64,000 bases of DNA from JAHWKI01 sp035513575 (GTDB lineage Bacteria > Gemmatimonadota > Gemmatimonadetes > Longimicrobiales > RSA9): positions 94,120 through 158,119 of the forward strand of contig DATKBW010000134.1 of assembly GCA_035513575.1 (NCBI GenBank), given 5' to 3'. The notes beneath the pieces are model-generated. The model saw nothing but the letters and a program-made list of their open reading frames with translations. It was not told the origin of the DNA and ran no database searches. The position numbers and the translations under genes are program-made. The stretch's first letter is position 1. Every line of letters starts with the position of its first letter. This document shows positions 28,263-35,946 of this stretch, one piece after another.

Positions 28263-29587
28263 CGCCCCTCCTCCTCCTTCCGGCTGCGGAACTTGAGGCG
28301 GATCGGCGTGCCGATGAAGCCCCACTCGTCACGGAATCCGTTGTAGAGGTATCGGCGGTAATTCTCCGTCACGCCCTGCCTGTGGTTCACGAAGATCAGG
28401 AACGTCGGGGGCTTCACTGCGGCCTGCGTCGCATACAGGATCTTGACGGGCCTGCCTCGATAATGCGGGGGCGGCTGCCGGTCCGCCAGTTGCCGCAGGA
28501 CGATGTTCACCTGCGAGGTCGTGGCCCGCCGTTCCCGCTCCGCGGCGACCTCGAGGACCACGTCCAGCGCCTTCTGCACGCGCTGCCCCGTCAGGGCGGA
28601 CGTGAAGATCACGGGCACCCACCGCAGCGATGGCGCCCGCTCGCGCAGATGCCGCTCGAACGCCGGTGCGGTGCTGGTTTCCTTTTCCACCAGGTCCCAC
28701 TTGTTCACCACCACGATCAGCCCACAGCCCGCCTTCCACGCCATCTCCGCGATCTTCAGGTCCTGGACGTGGATCTCTTCCGTCCCGTCCACGAGGAGCA
28801 GGCAGACATCCGCCCGGTCCACCGCCTGCTCCGTCCGGAGCGCGCTGTAGAACTCCAGGCTCTCGTGGATCCGGGCCTGGCGGCGAAGCCCCGCCGTGTC
28901 GACGAAGATCAGCGACCGGCCGTGGTAGCGCAGCAGCGTGTCGATGCTGTCCCGGGTGGTCCCCGCCACCTCGCTCACCACCAGCCGCTCCTCCCCCAGG
29001 AGACGGTTGATGAAGCTGGACTTCCCCACGTTCGGCTTCCCGATCACCGCGATCTGGAGCGCCTCCTCGGGCGGCTCTTCCGCCCCCGGTAGATGGGACA
29101 CGACCACGTCCAGCACGTCCCCCGAGCCCCGGCCGGACAGCGCGCTCACCGGGAGCGGCTCGCCCAGCCCGAGCTCCCAGAACTCGAGATGGCCCACCTC
29201 CTCCGGCAGCCGGTCCATCTTGTTCGCGACGAGGATGACCGGCCGCTGGGCCTTCCGCAGCAGCTCCGCGATCCGCTGGTCGAGCGGATGGACGCCGGCG
29301 CGACCGTCCACCACGAACGCGATGACTTCCGCCTCATCCAGCGCCGCCAGCACCTGGCGCCGGATGGCCGCGGCCATCGGCTCGCGGGATTCCACGTCCA
29401 GCCCGCCGGTGTCCACCACGTAGAATTCGCGCCCGGCCCATTCGGCGCGGCCGAAGTTCCGGTCGCGCGTCACGCCGGGGGTGCCCTCCACGATGGCCTG
29501 GCGCCGCCCGACGATGCGGTTGAAGAAGGTGGACTTCCCGACGTTCGGCCGTCCGACGACGGCGACGGAGGGTAGCGCTCGGCTCAC
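28259..29587 (-). CDS. der: Ribosome assembly GTPase Der (EngA)
   Basis: 442 residues with two tandem Era-like GTPase domains and a C-terminal KH-like domain. G1 motifs are GRPNVGKS (12-19) and GKPNVGKS (about 183-190); NKMD and NKWD G4 motifs follow in each. Needed for maturation of the 50S subunit. It begins with GTG overlapping the DUF512 gene stop and leads into plsY. Confidence 0.97.
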   Translation of the reverse strand: MSRALPSVAVVGRPNVGKSTFFNRIVGRRQAIVEGTPGVTRDRNFGRAEWAGREFYVVDTGGLDVESREPMAAAIRRQVLAALDEAEVIAFVVDGRAGVHPLDQRIAELLRKAQRPVILVANKMDRLPEEVGHLEFWELGLGEPLPVSALSGRGSGDVLDVVVSHLPGAEEPPEEALQIAVIGKPNVGKSSFINRLLGEERLVVSEVAGTTRDSIDTLLRYHGRSLIFVDTAGLRRQARIHESLEFYSALRTEQAVDRADVCLLLVDGTEEIHVQDLKIAEMAWKAGCGLIVVVNKWDLVEKETSTAPAFERHLRERAPSLRWVPVIFTSALTGQRVQKALDVVLEVAAERERRATTSQVNIVLRQLADRQPPPHYRGRPVKILYATQAAVKPPTFLIFVNHRQGVTENYRRYLYNGFRDEWGFIGTPIRLKFRSRKEEEGR

Positions 29588-30852
29588 AGGGCGCGGAGCG
29601 CGGCGGAGAGGGTGTGGGCCGGGACGAGGTCGGCGCCCACCGCGCGCCCGAGGGCGTCGAATCCGAGGCTGTCAATGAAGAGGGCGTCGTCGTTCAGCGC
29701 CTCGGCGGGAAGGAGGACCGCGTCGAACGGGCCTTCCGCCATCAGCGCATCCCGGATGTCCGCGCCCGCCAGCAGCCCCGCGGTCGTGACCGTGGGCCCG
29801 AACAGCCGGTTCGTCACGGCCACCAGCCTCAGCTCCGCGCCGGTAGCCGCGGCGATGGAGGGGATCAGCGGCCCGAGCACCTCCGCCATCCGCGTCCCGG
29901 TGACGAGCGCGACCCTCCGACCGGCGAGCGAGGGCGGATCCGAGAGGAGGTCGCGGGCGTCCGTGAGGACCTGCCGCACCGCCCCGACGCCGTTCTCGGT
30001 CAGCGGCCAGTCGTCGTAGTACGATTCGCCGGGGACCTCGCGGCCGGCGATGAGGAACATCTCGTCCCCGACATACGCCCAGCCCGTCCCCCGCTCGGCC
30101 AGGGAGCGCGCCCGCGCGGCCTCCACCTGTGCGATCGCCCTCCCGGCCTCCGCCGCCAACAGGAGACGGACCGGCCGGTCCACGTTGTAGCGCGTGAGGC
30201 CGACGGGGACCACGGACACGGAGAGGATCTCCGGACCGATGTGGCGGAGCTCCTCCAGCGTGCGCTCCAGGTGCGGGCCGTCGTTCCAGCCGGGGCACAG
30301 CACCACCTGCGTGTGCACCTCGATCCCCGCCTCCGTGAGCCGACGGAGCTGGTCCACGATCTCGCCACCCCGGGGCACGCCCAGGAGCCGCATCCGGACC
30401 TCCGGCTCGGTCGCGTGGACGCTCACGTACAGGGGCGAGAGCCTCTGGTCGATCAGGCGCTGGAACCCACGCGGACCGAGGTTCGTCAGCGTGACGTAGC
30501 TCCCGTAGGTGAACGACAGCCTGAAGTCGTCGTCCCGCAGATCCAGCGACTCCCGCACCCCCGGCGGATTCCCGTCGATGAAGCAGAAGACGCACTTGTT
30601 CGCGCACTCCCGCACCGCGTCGGGCGCCGGGACCACGCCCAGCGACTCCCCCGGGTCCTTCTCGATGTCGTAGAGGACCCGCTCCCCGGCCTCCCCGCCG
30701 ACCTCCAGCTCCAGCCGTCCGTCCGCCTCCAGGAAGCGGAAATCGATCACGTCCCGCACCGGCTCGCCGTTGATCCGCACGATCCGGCTGCCGATCCGGA
30801 GCCTCAGCTCCTCGGCGATGCTGCCGGGCAGGACTTCCGCAACGCGAACCAT
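29584..30852 (-). CDS. PDZ/radical SAM-like DUF512 protein
   Basis: 422 residues. An N-terminal PDZ-like domain (about 1-60, LPGSIAEEL) is followed by a cysteine cluster CANKCVFCF with Cys83, Cys87 and Cys90 (CX3CX2C, the form that binds the SAM-type 4Fe-4S cluster) and a TIM-barrel-like region (LSPLYVSVHATEP, TQVVLCPGWND). The C-terminal part (about 240-420) is the DUF512 domain. The family is well known in Clostridia and occurs in Gemmatimonadota; no reaction is established. It heads an operon with der, plsY and gpsA and has its own promoter. Confidence 0.88.
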   Translation of the reverse strand: MVRVAEVLPGSIAEELRLRIGSRIVRINGEPVRDVIDFRFLEADGRLELEVGGEAGERVLYDIEKDPGESLGVVPAPDAVRECANKCVFCFIDGNPPGVRESLDLRDDDFRLSFTYGSYVTLTNLGPRGFQRLIDQRLSPLYVSVHATEPEVRMRLLGVPRGGEIVDQLRRLTEAGIEVHTQVVLCPGWNDGPHLERTLEELRHIGPEILSVSVVPVGLTRYNVDRPVRLLLAAEAGRAIAQVEAARARSLAERGTGWAYVGDEMFLIAGREVPGESYYDDWPLTENGVGAVRQVLTDARDLLSDPPSLAGRRVALVTGTRMAEVLGPLIPSIAAATGAELRLVAVTNRLFGPTVTTAGLLAGADIRDALMAEGPFDAVLLPAEALNDDALFIDSLGFDALGRAVGADLVPAHTLSAALRAL

Positions 30853-30870
30853 GAATCCCCTGATGACGAA

Positions 30871-30890
30871 GGGCGGCCGTTCGACCGCCC
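30871..30890 (-). promoter_or_regulatory. Leader stem-loop before the DUF512 gene
   Basis: GGGCGG and CCGCCC pair perfectly around an eight-base loop. The hairpin lies about 20 bases downstream of the predicted transcript start and 19 bases before the ATG. It lacks a T tract, so I read it as leader structure or RNA stability element rather than a terminator. Confidence 0.35.
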
Positions 30891-30916
30891 TGGCTTCCGA
30901 GCGTTTTCAGCGCTCA

Positions 30917-30945
30917 AAGATAACCTGATCCCCGGACGCTCTCAA
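30917..30945 (-). promoter_or_regulatory. Promoter of the DUF512-der-plsY-gpsA operon
   Basis: On the minus strand TTGAGA (30940-30945) and TATCTT (30917-30922) are spaced by exactly 17 bases (4/6 and 4/6 matches or better). The transcript would begin near 30910, leaving a leader of about 58 bases. Confidence 0.6.
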
Positions 30946-30957
30946 CCGCCGCCCGCG

Positions 30958-31566
30958 CTACACCAGCGCCTCGCCGCACGCACCGCACACCTTCTCCCCC
31001 TCCTCGTAGGGCTCGCCGCAGTGCGGGCACCCGAAGCTCACCTCCCCGGCGGCGTCCCGATGCGCCGCGAGGACCCGCTCCGCCTCGCCGTATGCGTAGG
31101 TCGGCACGAGGACCCGCACCCGCGCCAGGTCCCCGAACTCCACCGGAAACGCCGAATGGTCCTTCTGATCCAGGATCCGCGCCTCGATCCCCTCGGCTCG
31201 CAGGTTCTCCTCGATCAGCTGCGCCTCCACGGCATCGGGGATGGAGGCGACCTCCGCCCACCCTTCGATCACGGGGACCTGCGCGTGCTCTTCGCACAGG
31301 TGGTAGTTCCGCGTACCGCGGTCGCACTCCTCGCACAGGACCCGGCCGCACAGCGCGCACGCGCCCTCGGCCCGGCGGTCCGGGTGCCGCTCGCACGCCG
31401 CGGCCGTCCTCAGGTGCCCGCACGCGGGACACGCCTCCGCGTCCCCGGCGATGGTCTCCCGGCAGCGCTCGCAGCGCCGGGTCTCCTGGTGCAGATCGGC
31501 GCCGCAGCTCCGGCAGGTAGCGTGTCCCGGCGCCACGCGCACGCCGCACTGGGGGCATTCGTTCAT
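30958..31566 (-). CDS. Zinc-ribbon protein with B-box-like and DUF2007 segments
   Basis: 202 residues. The N-terminus has several CXXC pairs (CPQCG, CRSCG, CERCR, CPACG) forming zinc ribbons, followed by a B-box-like stretch (CERHPDRRAEGACALCGRV ... CDRGTRNYHLCEEH, about 62-100). Residues 105-172 match the DUF2007 putative signal-transducing pattern (VEAQLIEENLRAEGIEARIL), and two more CXXC pairs close the protein (FGCPHCG, VCGACG). It has no membrane helix and probably acts in the cytoplasm as a metal-dependent interaction protein. The ATG at 31566 begins directly with NECPQCG. Confidence 0.75.
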   Translation of the reverse strand: MNECPQCGVRVAPGHATCRSCGADLHQETRRCERCRETIAGDAEACPACGHLRTAAACERHPDRRAEGACALCGRVLCEECDRGTRNYHLCEEHAQVPVIEGWAEVASIPDAVEAQLIEENLRAEGIEARILDQKDHSAFPVEFGDLARVRVLVPTYAYGEAERVLAAHRDAAGEVSFGCPHCGEPYEEGEKVCGACGEALV

Positions 31567-31647
31567 GTCGATTCCGATCCCGGGTGGCCGCTGTATGACG
31601 GGGCGAGCCGGGTGCAAGAAGCGTACACCGGACCGCGACAGGAGGAA

Positions 31648-31677
31648 GGCGCCGGCCCCCCGTCGGGAGCCGGCGCC
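31648..31677 (-). terminator. Terminator-like hairpin between the TPR gene and the zinc-ribbon gene
   Basis: GGCGCCGGC (31648-31656) and GCCGGCGCC (31669-31677) form a perfect nine-base-pair stem with a 12-base loop, 28 bases after the TPR gene stop. On the minus strand it is followed by TTCCTCC rather than a clean T run, so it may be a weak terminator or an RNA 3' end stabiliser. Confidence 0.45.
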
Positions 31678-31704
31678 TCGCACGGGCCACGCGACCGCTG
31701 GATC

Positions 31705-33204
31705 CTACGGGAGCACCTCGTATTTCCAGCCCGCGAACTCCCCGCTGGAGAGGTCGAGCCCGGTACGGAACTCGACGGCCTCGTTCACGGCGGGGAGCGC
31801 GATCGCGACGACCTCCGAGTCGATCTCGCCACCGTTACGGTCGACGGCCGTGAAGCGGAGCCGCACCTGGGCTCCGGCCTGGCCGTTGAGGTTCGTCAGC
31901 ACGCCCGTCACTGTGGCCACATCCCCGCCCTGGAGGTTCAGCGAGATGTCCGCGACCTCGTATTCCTGTGCCTGGTACGCCCGGAAGAGGTCCTGGCTGG
32001 CCTGGCGGAACCGCTCCGCCTCGGTGCGGTTGGACAGACCCTCGAGACCCCGGTTGGCGCGCAGCATGAAGCTCAGCAGGTTGCGGTTCAGCGGGTCGAA
32101 GGAGCGGACCTGATCCGCCGCCTCCACGATCTTCATGTAGATCTCCCGCATGCGGGCGTCCCGCTCCGCGCTCGCCGGCTCCTTCTCCAGATCCAGCGCC
32201 TCGGAGTAGAGCGACTGCACGAGGTTCAGGAGCGCGTCACGGGAGTACGGATTGAGCTCGGCGGACTTCCCGAACGCCTCCGCGGCCGCGGCGTAGTCCC
32301 CGGTGTTGAAGAGGCCGATCCCGACCTGGAAATGATCGGCGCTGCTCAGGTCCGACCGCTGCCGGATCGATGCCATGAGCGTCTCGGCCTCCTGCGTGCG
32401 CCCGGCCTGGGCCAGGAAGTTGGCCTGCGCCGTCATCGCCTGGAGCGCCGTCGGGGAATCGAGCGTGTCCTGGTTCCGGGCCAGGAAGTCGCCCAGGACG
32501 TCCGCCGCCTCCCCCGGCTGCCCGTTCTGGGCCAGCAGCGTCGCCAGGTTGAAGGAGGCGATGCGGCGATCGCGCGCCCAGCCCGCCACCTGCTCCTCGT
32601 CCAGCCCCGCCGGCGCCGGGGCGTGCAGGATCTCCAGCGCACCACGGTACGCCTCGATCGCGCCCTCGGTGTTGCCGAGCCGCATGTTGGCCCAGCCGAG
32701 GTTCATGCGCGCCTCCGGGCGCGCCTGGTAGAGGCGGTCCGCCGCGGCGAACAGGTCCCGCGCGGCCTCGATGTTCTGCGCGTTCACGTGCTCGATCCCC
32801 GTGTTGTACGCCTGCACCCAGCCCTGCTCCCGCTCCGAGACGATCTGGTCGGCGTACCCCGGATAGAGCGCTTCCGCCCGGTCGAACATGGTATCCGCCC
32901 GGATGAAATCGCCCGTCCCCACCGCCGCCTGGCCGGCGAGCAGGTAGCCCTTCGCGTTGCCCGGCTCGGCTTCGATGGACTGGAGCGCGGCGTCCACCGC
33001 GGCCTGGTACTGCTGCCGCGCCTCCTCGCCGTCCATCGTCGTCGCCTGCGCGAGGTGCACCCCCGCCGTGCGGGTGTACGTGTTGTCCGCCGGCCGCGTG
33101 CCGCCGACCGTGGTGTCCCCGGCGCCCGGCGCGCCGCCCGAGCTCGCGCACCCCGTCAGCGCTGCCAGCGCGAGCGCGAGGATGGCACCCTTGCCGCGAT
33201 TCAT
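31705..33204 (-). CDS. TPR-repeat lipoprotein with a C-terminal beta domain
   Basis: 499 residues. Lipobox LTGC near Cys19 (ALAALTGC) makes this a lipoprotein. From about 60 to 330 there are seven or so TPR helices (for example GNAKGYLLAGQAAVGTGDF, ARMNLGWANMRLGNTEGAI, FQVGIGLFNTGDYAAAAEAF). Residues 405-499 are beta-rich and resemble an FxLYD-type domain. It could be a periplasmic scaffold; no partner is named. ATG 33204 is preferred because GGAGG lies eight bases upstream; ATG 33225 is also in frame. Confidence 0.75.
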   Translation of the reverse strand: MNRGKGAILALALAALTGCASSGGAPGAGDTTVGGTRPADNTYTRTAGVHLAQATTMDGEEARQQYQAAVDAALQSIEAEPGNAKGYLLAGQAAVGTGDFIRADTMFDRAEALYPGYADQIVSEREQGWVQAYNTGIEHVNAQNIEAARDLFAAADRLYQARPEARMNLGWANMRLGNTEGAIEAYRGALEILHAPAPAGLDEEQVAGWARDRRIASFNLATLLAQNGQPGEAADVLGDFLARNQDTLDSPTALQAMTAQANFLAQAGRTQEAETLMASIRQRSDLSSADHFQVGIGLFNTGDYAAAAEAFGKSAELNPYSRDALLNLVQSLYSEALDLEKEPASAERDARMREIYMKIVEAADQVRSFDPLNRNLLSFMLRANRGLEGLSNRTEAERFRQASQDLFRAYQAQEYEVADISLNLQGGDVATVTGVLTNLNGQAGAQVRLRFTAVDRNGGEIDSEVVAIALPAVNEAVEFRTGLDLSSGEFAGWKYEVLP

Positions 33205-33246
33205 TCGAAAGCCTCCGTGATTCATCGGGTCATCCCTCCCTCCGGA

Positions 33247-34407
33247 TCATTCCCCATCGGTCCGCCCCTCTTCGAGCCGCTCCCGCACCTCCCGGGCCGG
33301 TAGCCCCAGGGCCCGCGCCGCGGCGATCACGTCGTCGTACTCCGGCTTCGCCCGCGTGGTCCCGTCGGGCAGCCGGACGCGCTTGCGCCGCACACGCTGC
33401 CCGCGCCACTCCACCACTTCTTCTTCCCGGGGCAGCACGGCCCGCTCCACGGACCAGTACCGCGCCCCGATCGTGCTGGTGTGCAGGAACAGCGTCTCCA
33501 GCACGGCCGCGAGCGACGGTTCCGGTGCCACCGCTTCCAGCCGCACCCCCGGCCGGCCCTTCTTCATGTCCACCGGAATCAGCGTGACGTCCAGCGCTCC
33601 CGCCTCCAGCAGGGCGTCCCGCGCCGCGACGACGTATTCCGGCGCCAGGTCGTCCAGGTCGGCCTGCACCGCCACGATCCGGCCGCCCTGCGCCGCCACC
33701 GTGCAGGCGATCAGCCGCAGGCAGTTCGGCCGGCCTTCCGGGTCCCGCGTCCCCGCACCGAAGCCGCTGCGGCCCCAGACGACTTCCGGGGGCGGGCCGC
33801 GACCCTCCGTGAGCGTGGCCACCAGCGCCGCGCCCGTGGGAGTCGTGCACTCCTCGGCGTAGCCCGTTTCCCGCACCGGCAGACCCGCCAGCAGCTTCGC
33901 CGTGGCCGGCGCCGGGAGCGGGAACGTCCCGTGGGCCATCCGGACGGTCCCCGAGCCCACCGCGACGGGGCGGGTGAAGCATGCCTCGAATCCGAGCTCC
34001 CGGACGGCCGCGACGCCGCACAGCACGTCCAGGATAGAATCCAGCGCCCCGACCTCGTGGAAGTGCACCCGCTCGACCGCTACACCGTGCACCTCCGCCT
34101 CCGCCTCCGCAAGCCGCCGGAACACCCGGCCGGCCGTCTCCCGCACCGCGCCGGGGACGCCGGACCGCTCCACGATGCCCAGCACGTCCTCCAGGTGCCG
34201 GTGCACGTGCTCGTGAGGAAGCTCGAAGCGGACGCGCCCGCAGGCGATCGCGCTCCGGTCCGCCCGCTCCACGAACACCTCCGCCCCGAGCCCGAGCCCG
34301 GCGACGAAGGCGCGCAGCCACTCCGGCGGAAGCCCCAGGTCCACCAGCGCCCCCAGGAACATGTCGCCGCTGATCCCCGCGAAGGGATCGATAATGAGCG
34401 CCCGCAT
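33247..34407 (-). CDS. larC: Nickel pincer cofactor biosynthesis protein LarC
   Basis: 386 residues. LarC inserts nickel (using CTP) into pyridinium-3,5-bisthiocarboxylic acid mononucleotide to make the nickel pincer cofactor of LarA-type racemases. Seen here: the N-terminal DPFAGISGDM motif (7-16), the FELPHEHVHRH histidine-rich run, HFHEVGALDSI (about 117-127) and the C-terminal PVDMKKGRPG segment (about 278-287). In some lactobacilli larC is split and joined by frameshifting; here it is one continuous frame. No larB, larE or larA is in the window. A promoter lies upstream. Confidence 0.93.
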   Translation of the reverse strand: MRALIIDPFAGISGDMFLGALVDLGLPPEWLRAFVAGLGLGAEVFVERADRSAIACGRVRFELPHEHVHRHLEDVLGIVERSGVPGAVRETAGRVFRRLAEAEAEVHGVAVERVHFHEVGALDSILDVLCGVAAVRELGFEACFTRPVAVGSGTVRMAHGTFPLPAPATAKLLAGLPVRETGYAEECTTPTGAALVATLTEGRGPPPEVVWGRSGFGAGTRDPEGRPNCLRLIACTVAAQGGRIVAVQADLDDLAPEYVVAARDALLEAGALDVTLIPVDMKKGRPGVRLEAVAPEPSLAAVLETLFLHTSTIGARYWSVERAVLPREEEVVEWRGQRVRRKRVRLPDGTTRAKPEYDDVIAAARALGLPAREVRERLEEGRTDGE

Positions 34408-34439
34408 CAGGCGTGCCTCGGTTTCCGCATAAACGCGGG

Positions 34440-34469
34440 AATCTAGGGCGGAGCGCGCCCGGCGGTCAA
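34440..34469 (-). promoter_or_regulatory. Promoter of larC
   Basis: On the minus strand TTGACC (34464-34469) and TAGATT (34440-34445) are 18 bases apart, 33 bases before the larC ATG. It begins only eight bases after the gltX stop, so larC can be expressed apart from the upstream run. Confidence 0.58.
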
Positions 34470-34476
34470 ACCGTGG

Positions 34477-35946
34477 TCAGGAGGGGGAGGAGGCCGCCGC
34501 CAGGACGGCATCGAGGCGATCCAGCACGCCCTGGCGCCCCTGCACGACCGCCACGGCGGGCAGGGGCGGGCCGTGCTCCTCACCGGTCAGAGCGACGCGG
34601 ATGGGGAGATAAAGGCGGCGACCGGAGGCCCCCGCATCCTTTCCGGCCTCCTTCAGGGCGCCCTGGATCGCGTCCGGCTCCCAGGGCTCGGTGGCCGCCA
34701 GCCGGCGGCGCGCCTGGCGGAGCACGCCCAGCGCGGTGTCATCGGTCCGCAGCGCGGCGTGCCGGGCGATGGCGTCGGGGGCCGCGGGCCCCAGGAGGGG
34801 GAGCAGGTGGTCCGGTGCCTCGGAGAACGCCGTGAGATGGCTGCGTACGGCGTCCAGGGCAGCGGAGAACCGGCCGTCCAGGAGCGGCGCCGCCGGGCTC
34901 CGCTCGACGTGGGGCCGAACGGCGGCGGCCAGGTCGTCGAGACTCATCCGCTGGATATGCTGGCCGGAGAGCCAGCGGAGCTTGTCGGGGTCGAAGACCA
35001 CGTCGCCGGCATTGAGGCGGTCGAGCGTGACCTCGCGGGCGATGCGCGCCGGCTCGAGCACCTCGTCGCCGGAGGGGCTGGACCACCCCAGCAGCGAGAG
35101 GTAGTTGACCACGGCGTCGGGGTGGAGTCCCTCGGCCCGGAGCGCCGCGAGCGGCCGCGCGCCCTCCCGCTTCGAGAGCTTGCGGCGGTCGGGGCCGAGA
35201 ACGGTGGGCGCGTGGGCGAAGACCGGCGGCTTCGCCCCGAGGGCGGCGTACAGCAGGATCTGGTGCGGCGTGTTCGAAAGGTGGCCCGCGCCGCGGATGA
35301 CGTGGCTGATGGCCATCTCGAGATCGTCCACCACGACGGCGAAATTGTACGTCGGGAGGCCGTCCGAGCGGACCAGGATGAAATCCCCGATCCCGGACGC
35401 GTCGAACACGACCCGGCCCCGGATCACGTCGTCGACGACGATCTCTCCCCGCTCCGGCGTGGCCAGCCGCACGACGTACGGGTCGCCCGCCGCGTCCCGC
35501 TCGGCGGACCGGTCCGCGGCGAGGTCGCGGCAGGTCCCGGCGTAGCGGGGAGCGCGCCCCTCCGCCAGGGCCCGGCTCCGCTCCGCCTCCAGGGTCTCGG
35601 CGGAGCAGAAGCACCGGTAGGCGCGGCCGGAGGCGAGCAGGGCGTCACGGTGACGGCGGTAGAGCGGCAGGCGCCGGCTCTGCCGGTAGGGCCCCCGGTC
35701 GCCGCGCTCCCCTTCACCCTCCGGGTCCGGCCCCTCGTCCCAGTCCAGCCCGAGCCAGGCCAGGTCCCGGAGCAGCGCGCGCTCGGCGCCCGGCACGTTG
35801 CGCTCCGCGTCCGTGTCCTCGATGCGCAGAATGAAGTCCCCGCCGTGGTGACGGGCCACCGCCCAGTTGAGGACCGCCATGCGGGCGTTCCCCACGTGCA
35901 GGCTGCCGGTCGGGCTGGGCGCGAAGCGCGTCCGGACCCGGCTCAC
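34477..35946 (-). CDS. gltX: Glutamyl-tRNA synthetase
   Basis: 489 residues, class I synthetase. The HIGH-type motif is SLHVGN (15-20) and the KMSKS-type motif is KLSKR (256-260). A zinc-site pattern Cys112-x-Cys114 ... Tyr135-x3-Cys139 matches the bacterial GluRS zinc finger, and LPTYNFAVVVDDLEM precedes the acceptor-binding region. The anticodon-binding helices fill the C-terminal third. Discrimination between tRNA-Glu and tRNA-Gln cannot be told from sequence alone. Start GTG 35946 overlaps the uvrC stop; it ends the long coupled run. Confidence 0.95.
   Translation of the reverse strand: MSRVRTRFAPSPTGSLHVGNARMAVLNWAVARHHGGDFILRIEDTDAERNVPGAERALLRDLAWLGLDWDEGPDPEGEGERGDRGPYRQSRRLPLYRRHRDALLASGRAYRCFCSAETLEAERSRALAEGRAPRYAGTCRDLAADRSAERDAAGDPYVVRLATPERGEIVVDDVIRGRVVFDASGIGDFILVRSDGLPTYNFAVVVDDLEMAISHVIRGAGHLSNTPHQILLYAALGAKPPVFAHAPTVLGPDRRKLSKREGARPLAALRAEGLHPDAVVNYLSLLGWSSPSGDEVLEPARIAREVTLDRLNAGDVVFDPDKLRWLSGQHIQRMSLDDLAAAVRPHVERSPAAPLLDGRFSAALDAVRSHLTAFSEAPDHLLPLLGPAAPDAIARHAALRTDDTALGVLRQARRRLAATEPWEPDAIQGALKEAGKDAGASGRRLYLPIRVALTGEEHGPPLPAVAVVQGRQGVLDRLDAVLAAASSPS

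Noticed and set aside
30899..30915. GAGCG/CGCTC stem before the DUF512 gene as a terminator
   Set aside because: Only five pairs and it lies at the predicted transcript start, so it would not form in the leader as a full hairpin.
29614..33303. 1229-codon plus-strand frame across three minus-strand genes
   Set aside because: It spans unrelated genes and intergenic promoters without a domain; only lack of AT-rich stops keeps it open.
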